The notes below the pieces were generated by a model. The model made no database searches and had not been told where the DNA came from. It saw only the letters and a program-made list of their open reading frames with translations. Made by a program: the position numbers and the translations under genes. From JACRLV01 sp045863555 (GTDB taxonomy: Bacteria; Planctomycetota; Phycisphaerae; UBA1845; Fen-1342): a stretch of DNA of 64,000 nt. Location: NCBI GenBank assembly GCA_045863555.1, contig BTUU01000013.1, forward strand, positions 108,170 to 172,169, in the 5' to 3' direction. Shown here piece by piece: positions 8,027 to 16,693 of the stretch. Each line of letters begins with the position of its first letter. Positions within the stretch are counted from its first letter, which is position 1.

Positions 8027-8638
8027 CTACCCCCCAGCTTTCAGGTTCGGGCCGGGCGGCGGCAGATCGCGCGAGTCGCGCGGCACCAGCGTCCCGCACT
8101 CCGGACACACCCCGCTCACGTTTCCGTACAGGTTGTACCCGCACTTCCGGCACGAATCCGTGCTGAGCAGCCGCACGATCTCCGCATCCGCGACGCCCAT
8201 CAGACCGACGCGCAGGCCGGCCGCGCGGAGCATCCGGATCGCGCGATCGTTCACCAGCAGCAGCACGCCCAGCGGTACGCACGGTGCGAAGGAGAGAATC
8301 AGCGCCAGGATGCGCCAGCCGAGCGCGATCTTCATGGCCGCCATGAACTGGACGATCAGGGCCGCGTTCAGGGCGATCGCGCCGATGAAGAGGACGAGCT
8401 GGAGCATGCCCGGCGGGCCGATCCAGAGCGCCGGATTCGCGGCGACCACCCAGTACAGGATCCCCTGGGCCACGATCGCCCAGATGATCGTCCGCTGCCA
8501 GCGGGCCACGAGGCGGAGGTCGATATTCCGCCGGATCCACCCCGGCGACCGCTCCAGCCCGTGCAGCGAGTACCCGCAGTGCGGGCAGAACCGCACGGAT
8601 TCGTCGATCGCGGCGTTGCAGGCCGGGCACGGGGTCAT
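8027..8638 (-). CDS. Multi-pass membrane protein with two zinc ribbons
   Basis: A 203-residue protein with a zinc ribbon at each end. The N-terminal one is CPAC(x13)CPHC at about residues 4-22; the C-terminal one is CRKCGYNLYGNVSGVCPECG at about 163-182. Between them are three to four hydrophobic segments (IIWAIVAQGILYWVV, LVLFIGAIALNAALIVQFMA, ILALILSFAPCVPLGVLLLV). GGGAGG lies just before the ATG and a TATGCT box further upstream may be its -10. The C-terminal ribbon is nearly the same as in the neighbouring small protein. No function is known. Confidence 0.82.
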   Translation of the reverse strand: MTPCPACNAAIDESVRFCPHCGYSLHGLERSPGWIRRNIDLRLVARWQRTIIWAIVAQGILYWVVAANPALWIGPPGMLQLVLFIGAIALNAALIVQFMAAMKIALGWRILALILSFAPCVPLGVLLLVNDRAIRMLRAAGLRVGLMGVADAEIVRLLSTDSCRKCGYNLYGNVSGVCPECGTLVPRDSRDLPPPGPNLKAGG

Positions 8639-8858
8639 CGCGGCCTCCCAGCATAGCGTCCGGCCAACCGGCTCGGCGCCACGCCGGCAGCGTTACATCC
8701 CCTTGTACACGCCGCCGGCTACCGGGCTTTGACAACGGTCCGACGCCGCTTCATACTCTGGGCCGATTGGGCCGGGTTGGGCGAATCCGGCCGACGGCTG
8801 GCATGGTCGCGCGCGACGCGAACCCCGCACAACTGACCTTGTCGTGAGGAGCTGACGG

Positions 8859-10262
8859 ATGGCTGTTCGACCCGTATCGAGCCGTGGCACCGACGGAACG
8901 ACGTATGCCGCGATTGCTTTCGCGATCCTCGCCGTCGCCGGCATCGGCGCCGCGATCTGGCTTAAAACCGTTGCCGACAAGAACCTGGAGCAGGCTCGCA
9001 GCGCTGAGACGCGCGCCCGGCAGATGGGCACGCCGCCGGCCTATTACTCCGACGAAGCGACCGCCCGGAATTCGTCGGTCGGCGAGACCATGGCCGCGCA
9101 GATCAGCGAGCTGGCCCGGCTCGTGACCGGCAAGGAAGGGGACATCCCGCCGGAAATCGACCGGCAGGCCCGCACGATCATCAATCAGGTCTCCGCGGCT
9201 CACCCGGCGCTGGCGGTCAACAGCGGCGACACGCTGCTGGGCGTCGTCGGCAAGCTGGAGAAGGGCTACGCGACGATGACCGCGGCGCGGGCGCAGCTCC
9301 AGCAGCAGTACGACGACAAGGAAGCCGAGGCCAAGCAGCTCGCCGACGGCAACGACTTGGCGCGCAAGGAATATGAGCAGCAGATCGCCGGGCTGAAAGA
9401 GGACATCGCGCGGATCGAGACCGAGAAGGACGAAGCGATCCGGGCGAAGGACGCGCAGCTCGCCGAGGCGATCGCCGCCCAGGAGTCGTCGGCGGATGAA
9501 CTGAACCGCATGCGGGTCGAGCGGCAGGCGCGCGACCGCGAGGTGGAGATCGTCATCGCCCGCCAGAAGCAGCTCATCGACGAGATGCAGGCCAAGATCG
9601 CCGAGGTCCGGCCCACGCCCTTCGACGTGAACAACATCCTGACGAAGGCGGACGGGCGCGTGCTGCGGGCGATCCCCGGCAGTGATGTGATCTACATCAA
9701 CCTCGGCTCGGATGACCAGGTCCGGGCGGGCATGGGCTTTGAAGTCTTCTCAGCCACCGGCGAGCGCGGCGACGACTACCGCGGCAAGGCGTCGGTGGAG
9801 GTCGTGACGGTCCTCGCGACGACCGCGGAATGCAAGATCCGCCGTGCGTCACCCGGCCGGCCGATCATCGAGGGCGACACGGTCGTCAATGTCGCGTTCG
9901 AGCGGAATCGCAAGACGAAGTTCGTCGTCCGCGGCGATTTCGACCTCGATTACAATGGCGAGACGGACTGGGACGGCCAGGACCGCGTCTCGGCGATGAT
10001 CCGCGAGTGGGGCGGACAGGTCGTCGAGAATGTCGACTCGTCGGTCGACTTCGTCGTGATCGGCCAGGGCCCGCAGGCCCCGGAAGTCGCGGCGGGTCGG
10101 CCCGTGAGCGCGGTGGTTCAGGAGCTGCTCGACTCCAAGCGCGTCGAACGGCGCGAGTGGGAGGCGATCATCGAAGCCGCCAGGACGCGGAACATTCCGA
10201 TCCTGACCCAGACGCAGTTCCTGTACCTGACCGGATTCGTATACGGCGGCATGTCGCTCTGA
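8859..10262 (+). CDS. Membrane-anchored coiled-coil protein, unknown
   Basis: A 467-residue protein with one N-terminal membrane segment (about residues 15-37, YAAIAFAILAVAGIGAAIWL), then a long coiled coil rich in Gln/Glu/Lys/Ala (about 120-250), then a compact C-terminal domain (about 255-467) with no family recognised. The C-terminal part has a beta-rich look (GSDVIYINLGSDDQVRAGMGFEVF) followed by FVVRGDFDLDYNGETDWDGQD and a segment similar to a BRCT-like half (AMIREWGGQVVENVDSSVDFVVIGQGPQAP), which is a tentative comparison. GAGGAG precedes ATG 8859. It converges with the FHA gene, with a hairpin between. It could be a cell-envelope scaffold, by inference. Confidence 0.8.
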   Translation: MAVRPVSSRGTDGTTYAAIAFAILAVAGIGAAIWLKTVADKNLEQARSAETRARQMGTPPAYYSDEATARNSSVGETMAAQISELARLVTGKEGDIPPEIDRQARTIINQVSAAHPALAVNSGDTLLGVVGKLEKGYATMTAARAQLQQQYDDKEAEAKQLADGNDLARKEYEQQIAGLKEDIARIETEKDEAIRAKDAQLAEAIAAQESSADELNRMRVERQARDREVEIVIARQKQLIDEMQAKIAEVRPTPFDVNNILTKADGRVLRAIPGSDVIYINLGSDDQVRAGMGFEVFSATGERGDDYRGKASVEVVTVLATTAECKIRRASPGRPIIEGDTVVNVAFERNRKTKFVVRGDFDLDYNGETDWDGQDRVSAMIREWGGQVVENVDSSVDFVVIGQGPQAPEVAAGRPVSAVVQELLDSKRVERREWEAIIEAARTRNIPILTQTQFLYLTGFVYGGMSL

Positions 10263-10298
10263 TCGCGGCCTGATCGCTGACACGATTGCAGAAACGCG

Positions 10299-10329
10299 GC
10301 GGGCGGTCCCGGAATTCGGGGCCGCCCGC
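10299..10329. terminator. Hairpin terminator between convergent genes
   Basis: GCGGGCGG (10299-10306) pairs with CCGCCCGC (10322-10329), extended inward by TCCC/GGG, with loop GGAATTC; TTTT follows at 10335-10338. It sits 36 bases after the coiled-coil gene and just before the end of the convergent FHA gene, so it may serve both directions. Confidence 0.62.
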
Positions 10330-10363
10330 GAGCGTTTTCGGCCGCCTGCTCATTTCAACTGCG

Positions 10364-11620
10364 TCAGCCCGGTCGGGCCGGCGGTTGCGCTGCGCCGAAC
10401 ATGGGCCGATCAACAATCGGCGCTGTCTTTGCTCTTGCGGCGACGGCCGCAAAAGGGGCTTGCGGTTTCGCGGCGGATTCCAGGCCGACGAGGCGATTCG
10501 CGGTCTCGTTCAGCGCGGACTTGAACTGCTCGATCTTCGCGGCGGCCGCGGCGACCTCGGCCTCGCGGAGCCGGAACGCGGTCTCCTCCGCCTTCAGGGC
10601 ATCGCGCTGCGCGTCGAGATCGCTGGCGACGGAATCGAGCCGCCGGCGCTCCGACTCGATCCACAGCCGCTCCTGGTCGAGCCGCTGCCGCTCGAGCGTG
10701 ACCTGGTTCGTCGCGGCCTCGACCTCCTGCATGCGCGAATCGGCCTCGCCGACGCGCGTCCGCAGGCTGACCGCAAGCGCCGCCAGATGCTGCTCCAGGG
10801 CTGCCAGCGCCGCCTGCGTGTCGCCGCCGAAGTCGAGCTCCGGCGCGGCGGCCGCGGCCAGGGGCACGGTGGCCGGCGCCGCAGCAACGGGCGCCGGCGC
10901 GGGAGTCGACCTGCGTTCGGCCGGCGCGGGCTCATCCGGCTGCTCAACGCCGCCGACGGGGCCCTTCCAGCCGACCTTGACCTTTTCGCCGCCGATGGAC
11001 AGTTCGTCGCCGTCGTGCAGCCACGCCTCCGTGGCCCGGCGGCGGTTGAGGATGATTCCCGAGCGGCTGCCGAGGTCGACGATCGCGGGCATCCCTTCGA
11101 TCGCGATAAGCAGCGCGTGCGCGAGCGAGACGTCGGGGGTGTCGATCGTCACTGCGCAGCCCTGACGCCGCCCGATGACGGCGGGAAGCGTCTTGAGTTC
11201 GGTTGAGACACCGCCGCTGAGCTTCAACGGAGACGCGAGTTGCGGTGCGTCGCCGCTGCTTTCGGGCGGGCGGGGGAAATCGAGGCGCAGATCGAGGGAC
11301 CCGATCCGCAGCTTGTCGCCGGGCTTCAACGTCGCGACGGCGACACGCTGATTATTGACGAATGTCCCCGTTCGGCTGCACAGATCGACGGCCACGATGG
11401 AGACGCCGGTATTCACCAGCGCCAGGTGGGTCTGTGAGACGTCGCCGTGCGAGAGCGTCAGGGCGCAGTCGCGCCGGCTGCCGATGAGCACGACCGGCGC
11501 GGTCGTCTCGCACGCCTGATCGGCGTCCGATTCGAGTTCCACGCGGGCCAGCGGCGAGGAATCCGGCAGACGAGGTGGTTCGCGTGTTTCTGTTGCATCC
11601 CGGCGCGCCATATTGCTCAT
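10364..11620 (-). CDS. Double FHA-domain coiled-coil protein
   Basis: A 418-residue cytoplasmic protein with two forkhead-associated domains, which bind phosphothreonine peptides. FHA1 is about residues 30-115 (LIGSRRDCALTLSHGDVSQTHL with SRTGTFVNNQ), FHA2 about 140-220 (VIGRRQGCAVTIDTPDVSLAHA with SRSGIILNRR). In both the Gly-Arg and Ser-His-type contacts are present, though in the second His is preceded by Ala-Leu spacing less usual. A Pro/Ala-rich linker follows (about 225-275), then a Glu/Arg/Ala-rich coiled coil (about 275-385). It likely joins Ser/Thr kinase signalling to an assembly, but no intact kinase is encoded nearby. GGGAGG precedes the start. Confidence 0.87.
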   Translation of the reverse strand: MSNMARRDATETREPPRLPDSSPLARVELESDADQACETTAPVVLIGSRRDCALTLSHGDVSQTHLALVNTGVSIVAVDLCSRTGTFVNNQRVAVATLKPGDKLRIGSLDLRLDFPRPPESSGDAPQLASPLKLSGGVSTELKTLPAVIGRRQGCAVTIDTPDVSLAHALLIAIEGMPAIVDLGSRSGIILNRRRATEAWLHDGDELSIGGEKVKVGWKGPVGGVEQPDEPAPAERRSTPAPAPVAAAPATVPLAAAAAPELDFGGDTQAALAALEQHLAALAVSLRTRVGEADSRMQEVEAATNQVTLERQRLDQERLWIESERRRLDSVASDLDAQRDALKAEETAFRLREAEVAAAAAKIEQFKSALNETANRLVGLESAAKPQAPFAAVAARAKTAPIVDRPMFGAAQPPARPG

Positions 11621-11797
11621 CCCTCCCGCTCAGTGTTCTGCGCATCTCCGCCTCAGACCAGTGTTCAATACGAACCCGGCGTGCGGCCAGCCCCTGCGCG
11701 ACTTGACGGCAGATCGCGTGAAATGGCGTCGATTGCGGCAGAATCCGCAGGCACGCATGGGTTATGGGGTTTCCGGGGGGCGAGCGCGGAGCGTTTA

Positions 11798-13729
11798 TCA
11801 GCCGCCGCCGATCGGTTTCGGTGAGAACAGCAGCAGCCGCAGGCCGTTGAGGATGACGATCACGGTGCTGCCCTCGTGGCCGACGACGGCCAGGGGGAGC
11901 GGCAGCCCGGCGCTGAAGGTGAAGACGACGAGCAGGGCGATGACCGAAAAGGCGAAGCAGAGGCTCATGCGGATCGTCTGGCGGCAGCGGCGAGCCAGCC
12001 GCAGGGCGGTGACGAGGTCGGAGAGGCGGTCGCGCATCAGTACGACGTCGGCGGTCTCGAGGGCCACGTCGCTGCCGGCCGCGCCCATCGCGACGCCGAC
12101 GGTCGCGGCCGCGAGGGCGGGCGCATCGTTCACACCGTCACCGACCATTGCGATCGGCGATTTTTCGGCGATGGCGTGAATCCGGGAGAGCTTCTCATGC
12201 GGTTGAAGCTCGGCGAAGACGGACCGGATGCCGACCTGCCGGCCAACGGCCTCGGCGGTGTCGCGGCGGTCGCCGGTGAGCATGAGGATCTCTCGGATTT
12301 CCATCTGCCGGAGGGCGTCGATCGCGGCGGCGGAGTCTTCGCGGACGGTGTCGGCGAGGGTGATCAGCCCGCCGCGCCCGCGCTCGTTGCAGACGATGAC
12401 GGTTGAGCCGCTGTGCGGCGTCGCGGCCAGGGCGGCGAGCCGTGGCGGAAGCGCCAGGCCGACGCGTTCGAAAAGCTGGGGTTTGCCGGCCGCGATGCGC
12501 CCGTCGCCGTCGCGTCCGACGACGCCGAGGCCCGCGTAGTTTTCGAATTCGACGGCTTCCGGCCAGGTGAGCCCGCGGGCGCGGGTCTCCGCCACGATCG
12601 CCGCGGCGAGTGGATGCTCGCTGCGCGATTCGAGCGTCGACGCGAGCGTCAGTAGTTCGTTTTCGCTCATGGCGTCGATGGGTTCGACGCGGTCGACGCG
12701 CGGCTTTCCGTGGGTGACGGTGCCGGTCTTGTCGAGCGCGACGACCTCGACCGACGCGAGCCGTTCGAGGTGGGCGCCGCCCTTGAAGAGGATGCCGAAC
12801 CGGGCCGCGCGGGTGACGGTTGCGAGCACGGCGACGGGCGACGCGAGGACGACCGCGCAAGGCGACGCGGCGACGAGGAGGACCATCCCGCGCTTGATTC
12901 CCTCGAAGAAATCGGCGGTCACCGCCCAGGCGAGAAACACGGCGATGAAACTCACGCCGAGGACGCCCGCGACATAGGGCGTCTGCCAGCTTTCGATGAC
13001 GCGCTGCGCGGCGATCTTGTTGTCCTGCGCGGATTCGACCATGCGCACGATGCGGGCGATCGTCGATTCGGCGGCCGGGCGGGTCATGCGTACGCGGAGC
13101 GAACCGTTGGTGTTGATGGTCCCGGCGAAAACGGGCGCTCCGGGGCCCTTGTCGACGGGAAGCGACTCGCCGGTGACGATCGATTCGTCCATCGCGGCCT
13201 CGCCTTCGACGATGTCGCCATCCACAGGCAGGCGCTCGCCGGGGCGGACGCGGATCTCGTCATCGGGTGCGAGTTGTTCGATCGGTACGATTTCCTCGAC
13301 GCCGGCCCGCAGCCGCCGGGCGGTCGAGGGCCGCAGGTTCATGAGCGAGGAGATTCCCCGGCGGGTGCGTTCGACCGCGTAATGCTCCAGTGCGTCGCTG
13401 AAGGAAAAGAGGAAGAGCAGCAGCGCGCCGTCTTCCCAGTGGCCCAGCGCGGCGGAAACCACCGCCGCGAGGATCATGAGAAAGTTGATCTCGAGGACGC
13501 CCTTGCGCAGCGCCAGGGCCGCCGCGACGAGCGTCCGCACGCCGCCCAGCAGAAACGAGACGATCGCGAGGGCGATTTCGAGCCAGAGGCTGTCGGCCCG
13601 CTGCGCGAAGAAACCCGCGAGGCCGAATACTCCGCAGCCGATCGCCAGCGTGAACGCGATCCGCGTCTCGCGCTGCTCGCGCGAGTGATCACCGGGGGAG
13701 GCAGCTCGTTCTGGTTCCGAGGCCGTCAA
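11798..13729 (-). CDS. P1B-4-type heavy-metal P-type ATPase
   Basis: A 643-residue metal-exporting ATPase in the inner membrane. Motifs: TGES actuator loop (about 190), DKTGT phosphorylation site (Asp about 331), HP motif in SEHPLAAAI, and GDGVNDAPAL hinge. The membrane metal site is SPC in AASPCAVVLASP, not CPC, and the last helix carries HEGST (VVGHEGSTVIVILNGLRLL). SPC plus HEG[GS]T is the P1B-4 signature, a group known for cobalt, iron(II) or zinc export. There is no N-terminal HMA domain, also typical of this group. Its start overlaps the histidine kinase stop by four bases (ATGA), so the two are translated together. The metal is an inference from the signature. Confidence 0.93.
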   Translation of the reverse strand: MTASEPERAASPGDHSREQRETRIAFTLAIGCGVFGLAGFFAQRADSLWLEIALAIVSFLLGGVRTLVAAALALRKGVLEINFLMILAAVVSAALGHWEDGALLLFLFSFSDALEHYAVERTRRGISSLMNLRPSTARRLRAGVEEIVPIEQLAPDDEIRVRPGERLPVDGDIVEGEAAMDESIVTGESLPVDKGPGAPVFAGTINTNGSLRVRMTRPAAESTIARIVRMVESAQDNKIAAQRVIESWQTPYVAGVLGVSFIAVFLAWAVTADFFEGIKRGMVLLVAASPCAVVLASPVAVLATVTRAARFGILFKGGAHLERLASVEVVALDKTGTVTHGKPRVDRVEPIDAMSENELLTLASTLESRSEHPLAAAIVAETRARGLTWPEAVEFENYAGLGVVGRDGDGRIAAGKPQLFERVGLALPPRLAALAATPHSGSTVIVCNERGRGGLITLADTVREDSAAAIDALRQMEIREILMLTGDRRDTAEAVGRQVGIRSVFAELQPHEKLSRIHAIAEKSPIAMVGDGVNDAPALAAATVGVAMGAAGSDVALETADVVLMRDRLSDLVTALRLARRCRQTIRMSLCFAFSVIALLVVFTFSAGLPLPLAVVGHEGSTVIVILNGLRLLLFSPKPIGGG

Positions 13730-14817
13730 GCAGGATCTCCGGCCGGCGCAACCGGTCGGAGCTCGCCCGCCGTGTTCGACGCCGCACTCAGGGCGGGGAT
13801 CAACACGGCAAAGACCGTGCCACCCTCGGGCCGGGCATGAACCGTAATCGAGCCGCGGTGGGCGTCGACAATGCGCTGCGCGATGGCCAGGCCGAGGCCG
13901 GTTCCTTTGCCGTCGGTCTTGGTCGTAAAGAACGGCTCGAAGATGTGGCCGAGATCCTCGGGCCGAATGCCGGTGCCCGAATCGGCGACCTCGATCCGGA
14001 CATACGCGCCGCCCACTTCCTCCGTGGCGGCGATCCGCACCGTGATCTCGCCGCCGCCCGGCATGCTGTCGGCCGCGTTGGTGAACAGATTCGCGAAGAC
14101 GTGTTCCAGCAGGAGCGCATCGACGCGGGCCCGATCGTCGTCAGCCTCCACGTCGATGCGCACGCGAATTCCATTCGCCTCGAACCGTTCCGCCAGACCG
14201 CGCAGCGCCGACTCGACCACGCCGCGGATGCTCGCCTCGGCCGGGCGGATCACGTGCTCGCGGGCGAGTGTGAGGAGTTTTCGCACGATCAGGTCGATCC
14301 GCCGGACGCCGTCGTCGATGTAGTCGAGCATCTGGCGGGCGCGGACCGGATCGTCGACGCAGCGCCGGAGGATGCGCGAGCAGTTCTGCACGCCGTCGAG
14401 CGGGTTGTTCACTTCGTGGGCAACGGTCGCCGCGAGTTCGCCGAGGAATGCGAGCCGCTCGCGCCGCCGCAGCTCTTCCTGGAGCCGCCGCTCCTCCTCG
14501 CTCGCCTGTGCCAGCCGCGCGGCCAGCAGGTTGATCGCGCTCACCAGCTTGTAGAGGTCATCGCCAGGCTGGGCATCGAGCGTCGCCATGCGCCGGCCGT
14601 GGCCGATGTCATCAGCGGCACGGCGGAGGCGGCCGAGCGTTTTGCGCAGATACCGGCTGGCGACGCGCTCACAGATGATCGCCGCGAGGAACGACCCGGC
14701 GGTGCACGCGGCGATGGCCGGCCAGGATTCGGGCCAGAGCACGACGGCGACGCCGGCGGCGGCGAACGTGCCGACCTGGAGCAGGAGAAAGAGCGTGTGC
14801 CGGAAGCCGCGGAGCAT
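13726..14817 (-). CDS. Membrane sensor histidine kinase
   Basis: A 363-residue sensor kinase. Two hydrophobic segments at about 8-45 (LLLQVGTFAAAGVAVVLW, AIAACTAGSFLAAIIC) leave almost no periplasmic loop. A HAMP-like linker (RLRRAADDIGHGRR..LDAQPGDDLYKL) and coiled coil follow, then the H-box HEVNNPLDG (His about 134), N-box NLFTNAADSM, G1 DSGTGI, F-box FEPFFTTK and G2 GTGLGLAI. This resembles the NtrB/ZraS type. ATG 14817 is chosen because sequence before it is low-complexity Arg-rich and non-homologous. It is directly coupled to a metal ATPase, so metal or envelope stress is a plausible signal. No response regulator is adjacent; an NtrC-type regulator lies at 53165 but any pairing is speculative. 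Confidence 0.9.
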   Translation of the reverse strand: MLRGFRHTLFLLLQVGTFAAAGVAVVLWPESWPAIAACTAGSFLAAIICERVASRYLRKTLGRLRRAADDIGHGRRMATLDAQPGDDLYKLVSAINLLAARLAQASEEERRLQEELRRRERLAFLGELAATVAHEVNNPLDGVQNCSRILRRCVDDPVRARQMLDYIDDGVRRIDLIVRKLLTLAREHVIRPAEASIRGVVESALRGLAERFEANGIRVRIDVEADDDRARVDALLLEHVFANLFTNAADSMPGGGEITVRIAATEEVGGAYVRIEVADSGTGIRPEDLGHIFEPFFTTKTDGKGTGLGLAIAQRIVDAHRGSITVHARPEGGTVFAVLIPALSAASNTAGELRPVAPAGDPA

Positions 14818-14955
14818 GGCGGCGAGTATCCCGCGCCATGCGCCGGTCCGCGAGTGCCTGCGCGGATGAGGGCGCCCTGCCGACGGCCGGCGGCGGGGCG
14901 ACCACGCGCTCGCGCGTTCCGGGCTGCGATTTTTCCGGCACTTTCGGATTTCCTC

Positions 14956-14984
14956 TTGACGACCCGCGGCGGATGTCGTATGTT
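14956..14984 (+). promoter_or_regulatory. Sigma-70-type promoter of the methionine operon
   Basis: TTGACG (14956-14961) and TATGTT (14979-14984) are separated by exactly 17 bases, close to the sigma-70 consensus. The predicted start, near 14991, is about 18 bases before the SAM-I aptamer. Confidence 0.7.
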
Positions 14985-15008
14985 TTTGGCGTTGCGTGAC
15001 CCGCAACG

Positions 15009-15106
15009 TTTATCGAGAGTGGCAGAGGGAACAGGCCCGTTGAAGCCACAGCAACCTGACCGCAGGCGTCAAGGTGCTAAATCCTGCCCGACAAGGGAGA
15101 GATAAA
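15009..15106 (+). ncRNA. SAM-I (S-box) riboswitch
   Basis: The aptamer is recognised from its conserved core: the closing P1 helix TTTATC (15009-15014) with GATAAA (15101-15106), GAGAGTGGCAGAGGGA after P1, GGCCCGTTGAAGCCACAGCAACC in the P2/P3 core, and AAGGTGCTAAATCCTGCC before the 3' strand. SAM-I riboswitches turn genes off when S-adenosylmethionine is abundant. It is preceded by a good promoter and followed after 186 bases by homoserine dehydrogenase. The expression platform is unclear: a small stem ACTG/CAGT followed by TTTT at about 15153-15171 could be a weak terminator. Confidence 0.92.
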
Positions 15107-15292
15107 GCCTGAGCGATCGATTCCCTGAGTAGGATCGGTTTCCCGCAGGACTGACTCCCCAGTTTTCGCGATTTCGCCCTCGCGCTGCGCGTGCAGCCCG
15201 CGGGTCGAAGTCCTCGATCGCCGCCCGCGCGTTGGAAGCGCCCCGGGCGGCCCGGAGAGCGTGTGCGCCTGCCGCACCGGGAGACACTGACA

Positions 15293-16675
15293 ATGCCGCA
15301 GACGCTTGAATCGCCCACGATCGCGGGCATCCCAAAATCCGCCGGACCGCGCCGAAAACCGCGAGAAATCCGCATCGGACTGCTCGGCGCAGGCTCGGTC
15401 GGCCAGGCGGTCATTCGCCGCTGCGCACGCTGGCGCGATTCCGACGGGCCCCTTCGCCCGGTCATCGCGGCCGCACTGGTCCGCGATGCATCACGGCCGC
15501 GCGGCCTGCCGCCGGAGCGCGTCACGGACGACGCCGAGCTTTTCTTCAACCCCGAGGAGGTCTATGACGTCGTGGTAGAGGTGCTCGGCGGCGTCGAACC
15601 CGCGCGGACGCTTGTCGCGCGAGCCCTCGCCGCGGGGACGCCGGTCGTCACCGCCAACAAGTCGCTTCTCGCGGCGCATGGAGACGAGCTGCGCGCCCTC
15701 GCGGCCGCGAACCGCACTTCGCTGCGCTGCGAGGCGAGCGTGCTCGCGGGGATACCGCTTCTCGGCACGCTCGCCAGGCGCCCGCTCGTGGCGGACGTGC
15801 GGCAGCTCAGCGGGATCGTCAACGGCACGTCGAACTTCATCCTCTCGGCGATGCGGCGTGAGTCGCTGACGCTGCGCGATGCCCTGACGAAGGCGGCCGA
15901 GCTGGGTCTCGCCGAGCCGAATGCGGACAATGACCTGCTCGGCATCGACGCCTGCGAGAAACTCGTCGTCCTGCTCGCGCACATCGGCGCTCCCGGCGCA
16001 CGGCCGCGCCAGATCGAAACCGCGGGGATCACGCGGCTGCGGCCGGACGACCTCGCCGCGGCCGCGAGCTTCGGCGGCGTGATCAAGCCGGTCGCGCACG
16101 CGTCGCGCGACGACGACGGCGTACGGGCGTTTGTCGGTCCGGCGTTTCTGTCGGCCGACCACGCGCTCGCGGCGATCGAGCGCGAGCAGAACGCGATCGT
16201 TCTGCGGGGCGACGGCGTGGGCGAGCTGCTCTTCGCCGGGCCGGGCGCGGGGCCGGATGTGACCGCCGTGTCGATTCTCGACGATGTGATCGAGACGGCG
16301 ACGGGTGACGGCTCCGGGTTCAGAGTTCAGAAGGGTGCACAGTGCACAGTGCACAGTTCGCAGACGACTGACCGCGGCGCGCGAACAACCCCAGCGCCTC
16401 AGCCTTCAGTCTTCGACCTCCTGCCTTGTCTGACGCCGTGGTTTGTGCGGTTCGAGTTTCGTTCGTCACCGCCGGCGCCCGCACGGCTGGCGGAGTTTCT
16501 CGGGGCGCATGGGGTGTGGCTGCGGCGGACCGCCGATGTACGGGCGGGCGGCGGTGTCTTCACGATTCACGCACTGACCCACGAGTGCTGGCGCGACCGA
16601 CTCGAAGAGGCCCTCGCCCAACTGACCGCGGCGACAGGCGGCGAGACGTTCGCATGCCGCGTGCTCGAATCCTGA
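15293..16675 (+). CDS. hom: Homoserine dehydrogenase
   Basis: Reduces aspartate semialdehyde to homoserine with NAD(P)H, the branch to methionine and threonine. The Rossmann motif GLLGAGSVGQAV is at about residues 25-36; TANKSLLA, the substrate signature GIVNGTSNFIL (about 177) and EPNADNDLLGIDACEKL (about 205-222, catalytic Asp and Lys region) follow. A C-terminal ACT domain starts near PWFVRFEFRSSPPAP (about 383). Between the catalytic and ACT domains about 38 residues are encoded by a 7-base-period repeat array (16318-16432) read through in frame. ATG 15293 is chosen by GGGAG about ten bases upstream. It is the first gene after a SAM-I riboswitch. Confidence 0.95.
   Translation: MPQTLESPTIAGIPKSAGPRRKPREIRIGLLGAGSVGQAVIRRCARWRDSDGPLRPVIAAALVRDASRPRGLPPERVTDDAELFFNPEEVYDVVVEVLGGVEPARTLVARALAAGTPVVTANKSLLAAHGDELRALAAANRTSLRCEASVLAGIPLLGTLARRPLVADVRQLSGIVNGTSNFILSAMRRESLTLRDALTKAAELGLAEPNADNDLLGIDACEKLVVLLAHIGAPGARPRQIETAGITRLRPDDLAAAASFGGVIKPVAHASRDDDGVRAFVGPAFLSADHALAAIEREQNAIVLRGDGVGELLFAGPGAGPDVTAVSILDDVIETATGDGSGFRVQKGAQCTVHSSQTTDRGARTTPAPQPSVFDLLPCLTPWFVRFEFRSSPPAPARLAEFLGAHGVWLRRTADVRAGGGVFTIHALTHECWRDRLEEALAQLTAATGGETFACRVLES
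16318..16432. repeat. Heptad-period array inside homoserine dehydrogenase
   Basis: Left part (16318-16370): GTTCAGA twice, then ACAGTGC twice with related words, all in 7-base register. Right part (about 16393-16432): words ending CCTC/CTTC at 7-base spacing. Between lies about 22 bases of ordinary GC-rich sequence. The array is translated as part of the inter-domain linker of homoserine dehydrogenase without a stop. Confidence 0.75.
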
Positions 16676-16693
16676 CGAAAAGGAATGACTGAG

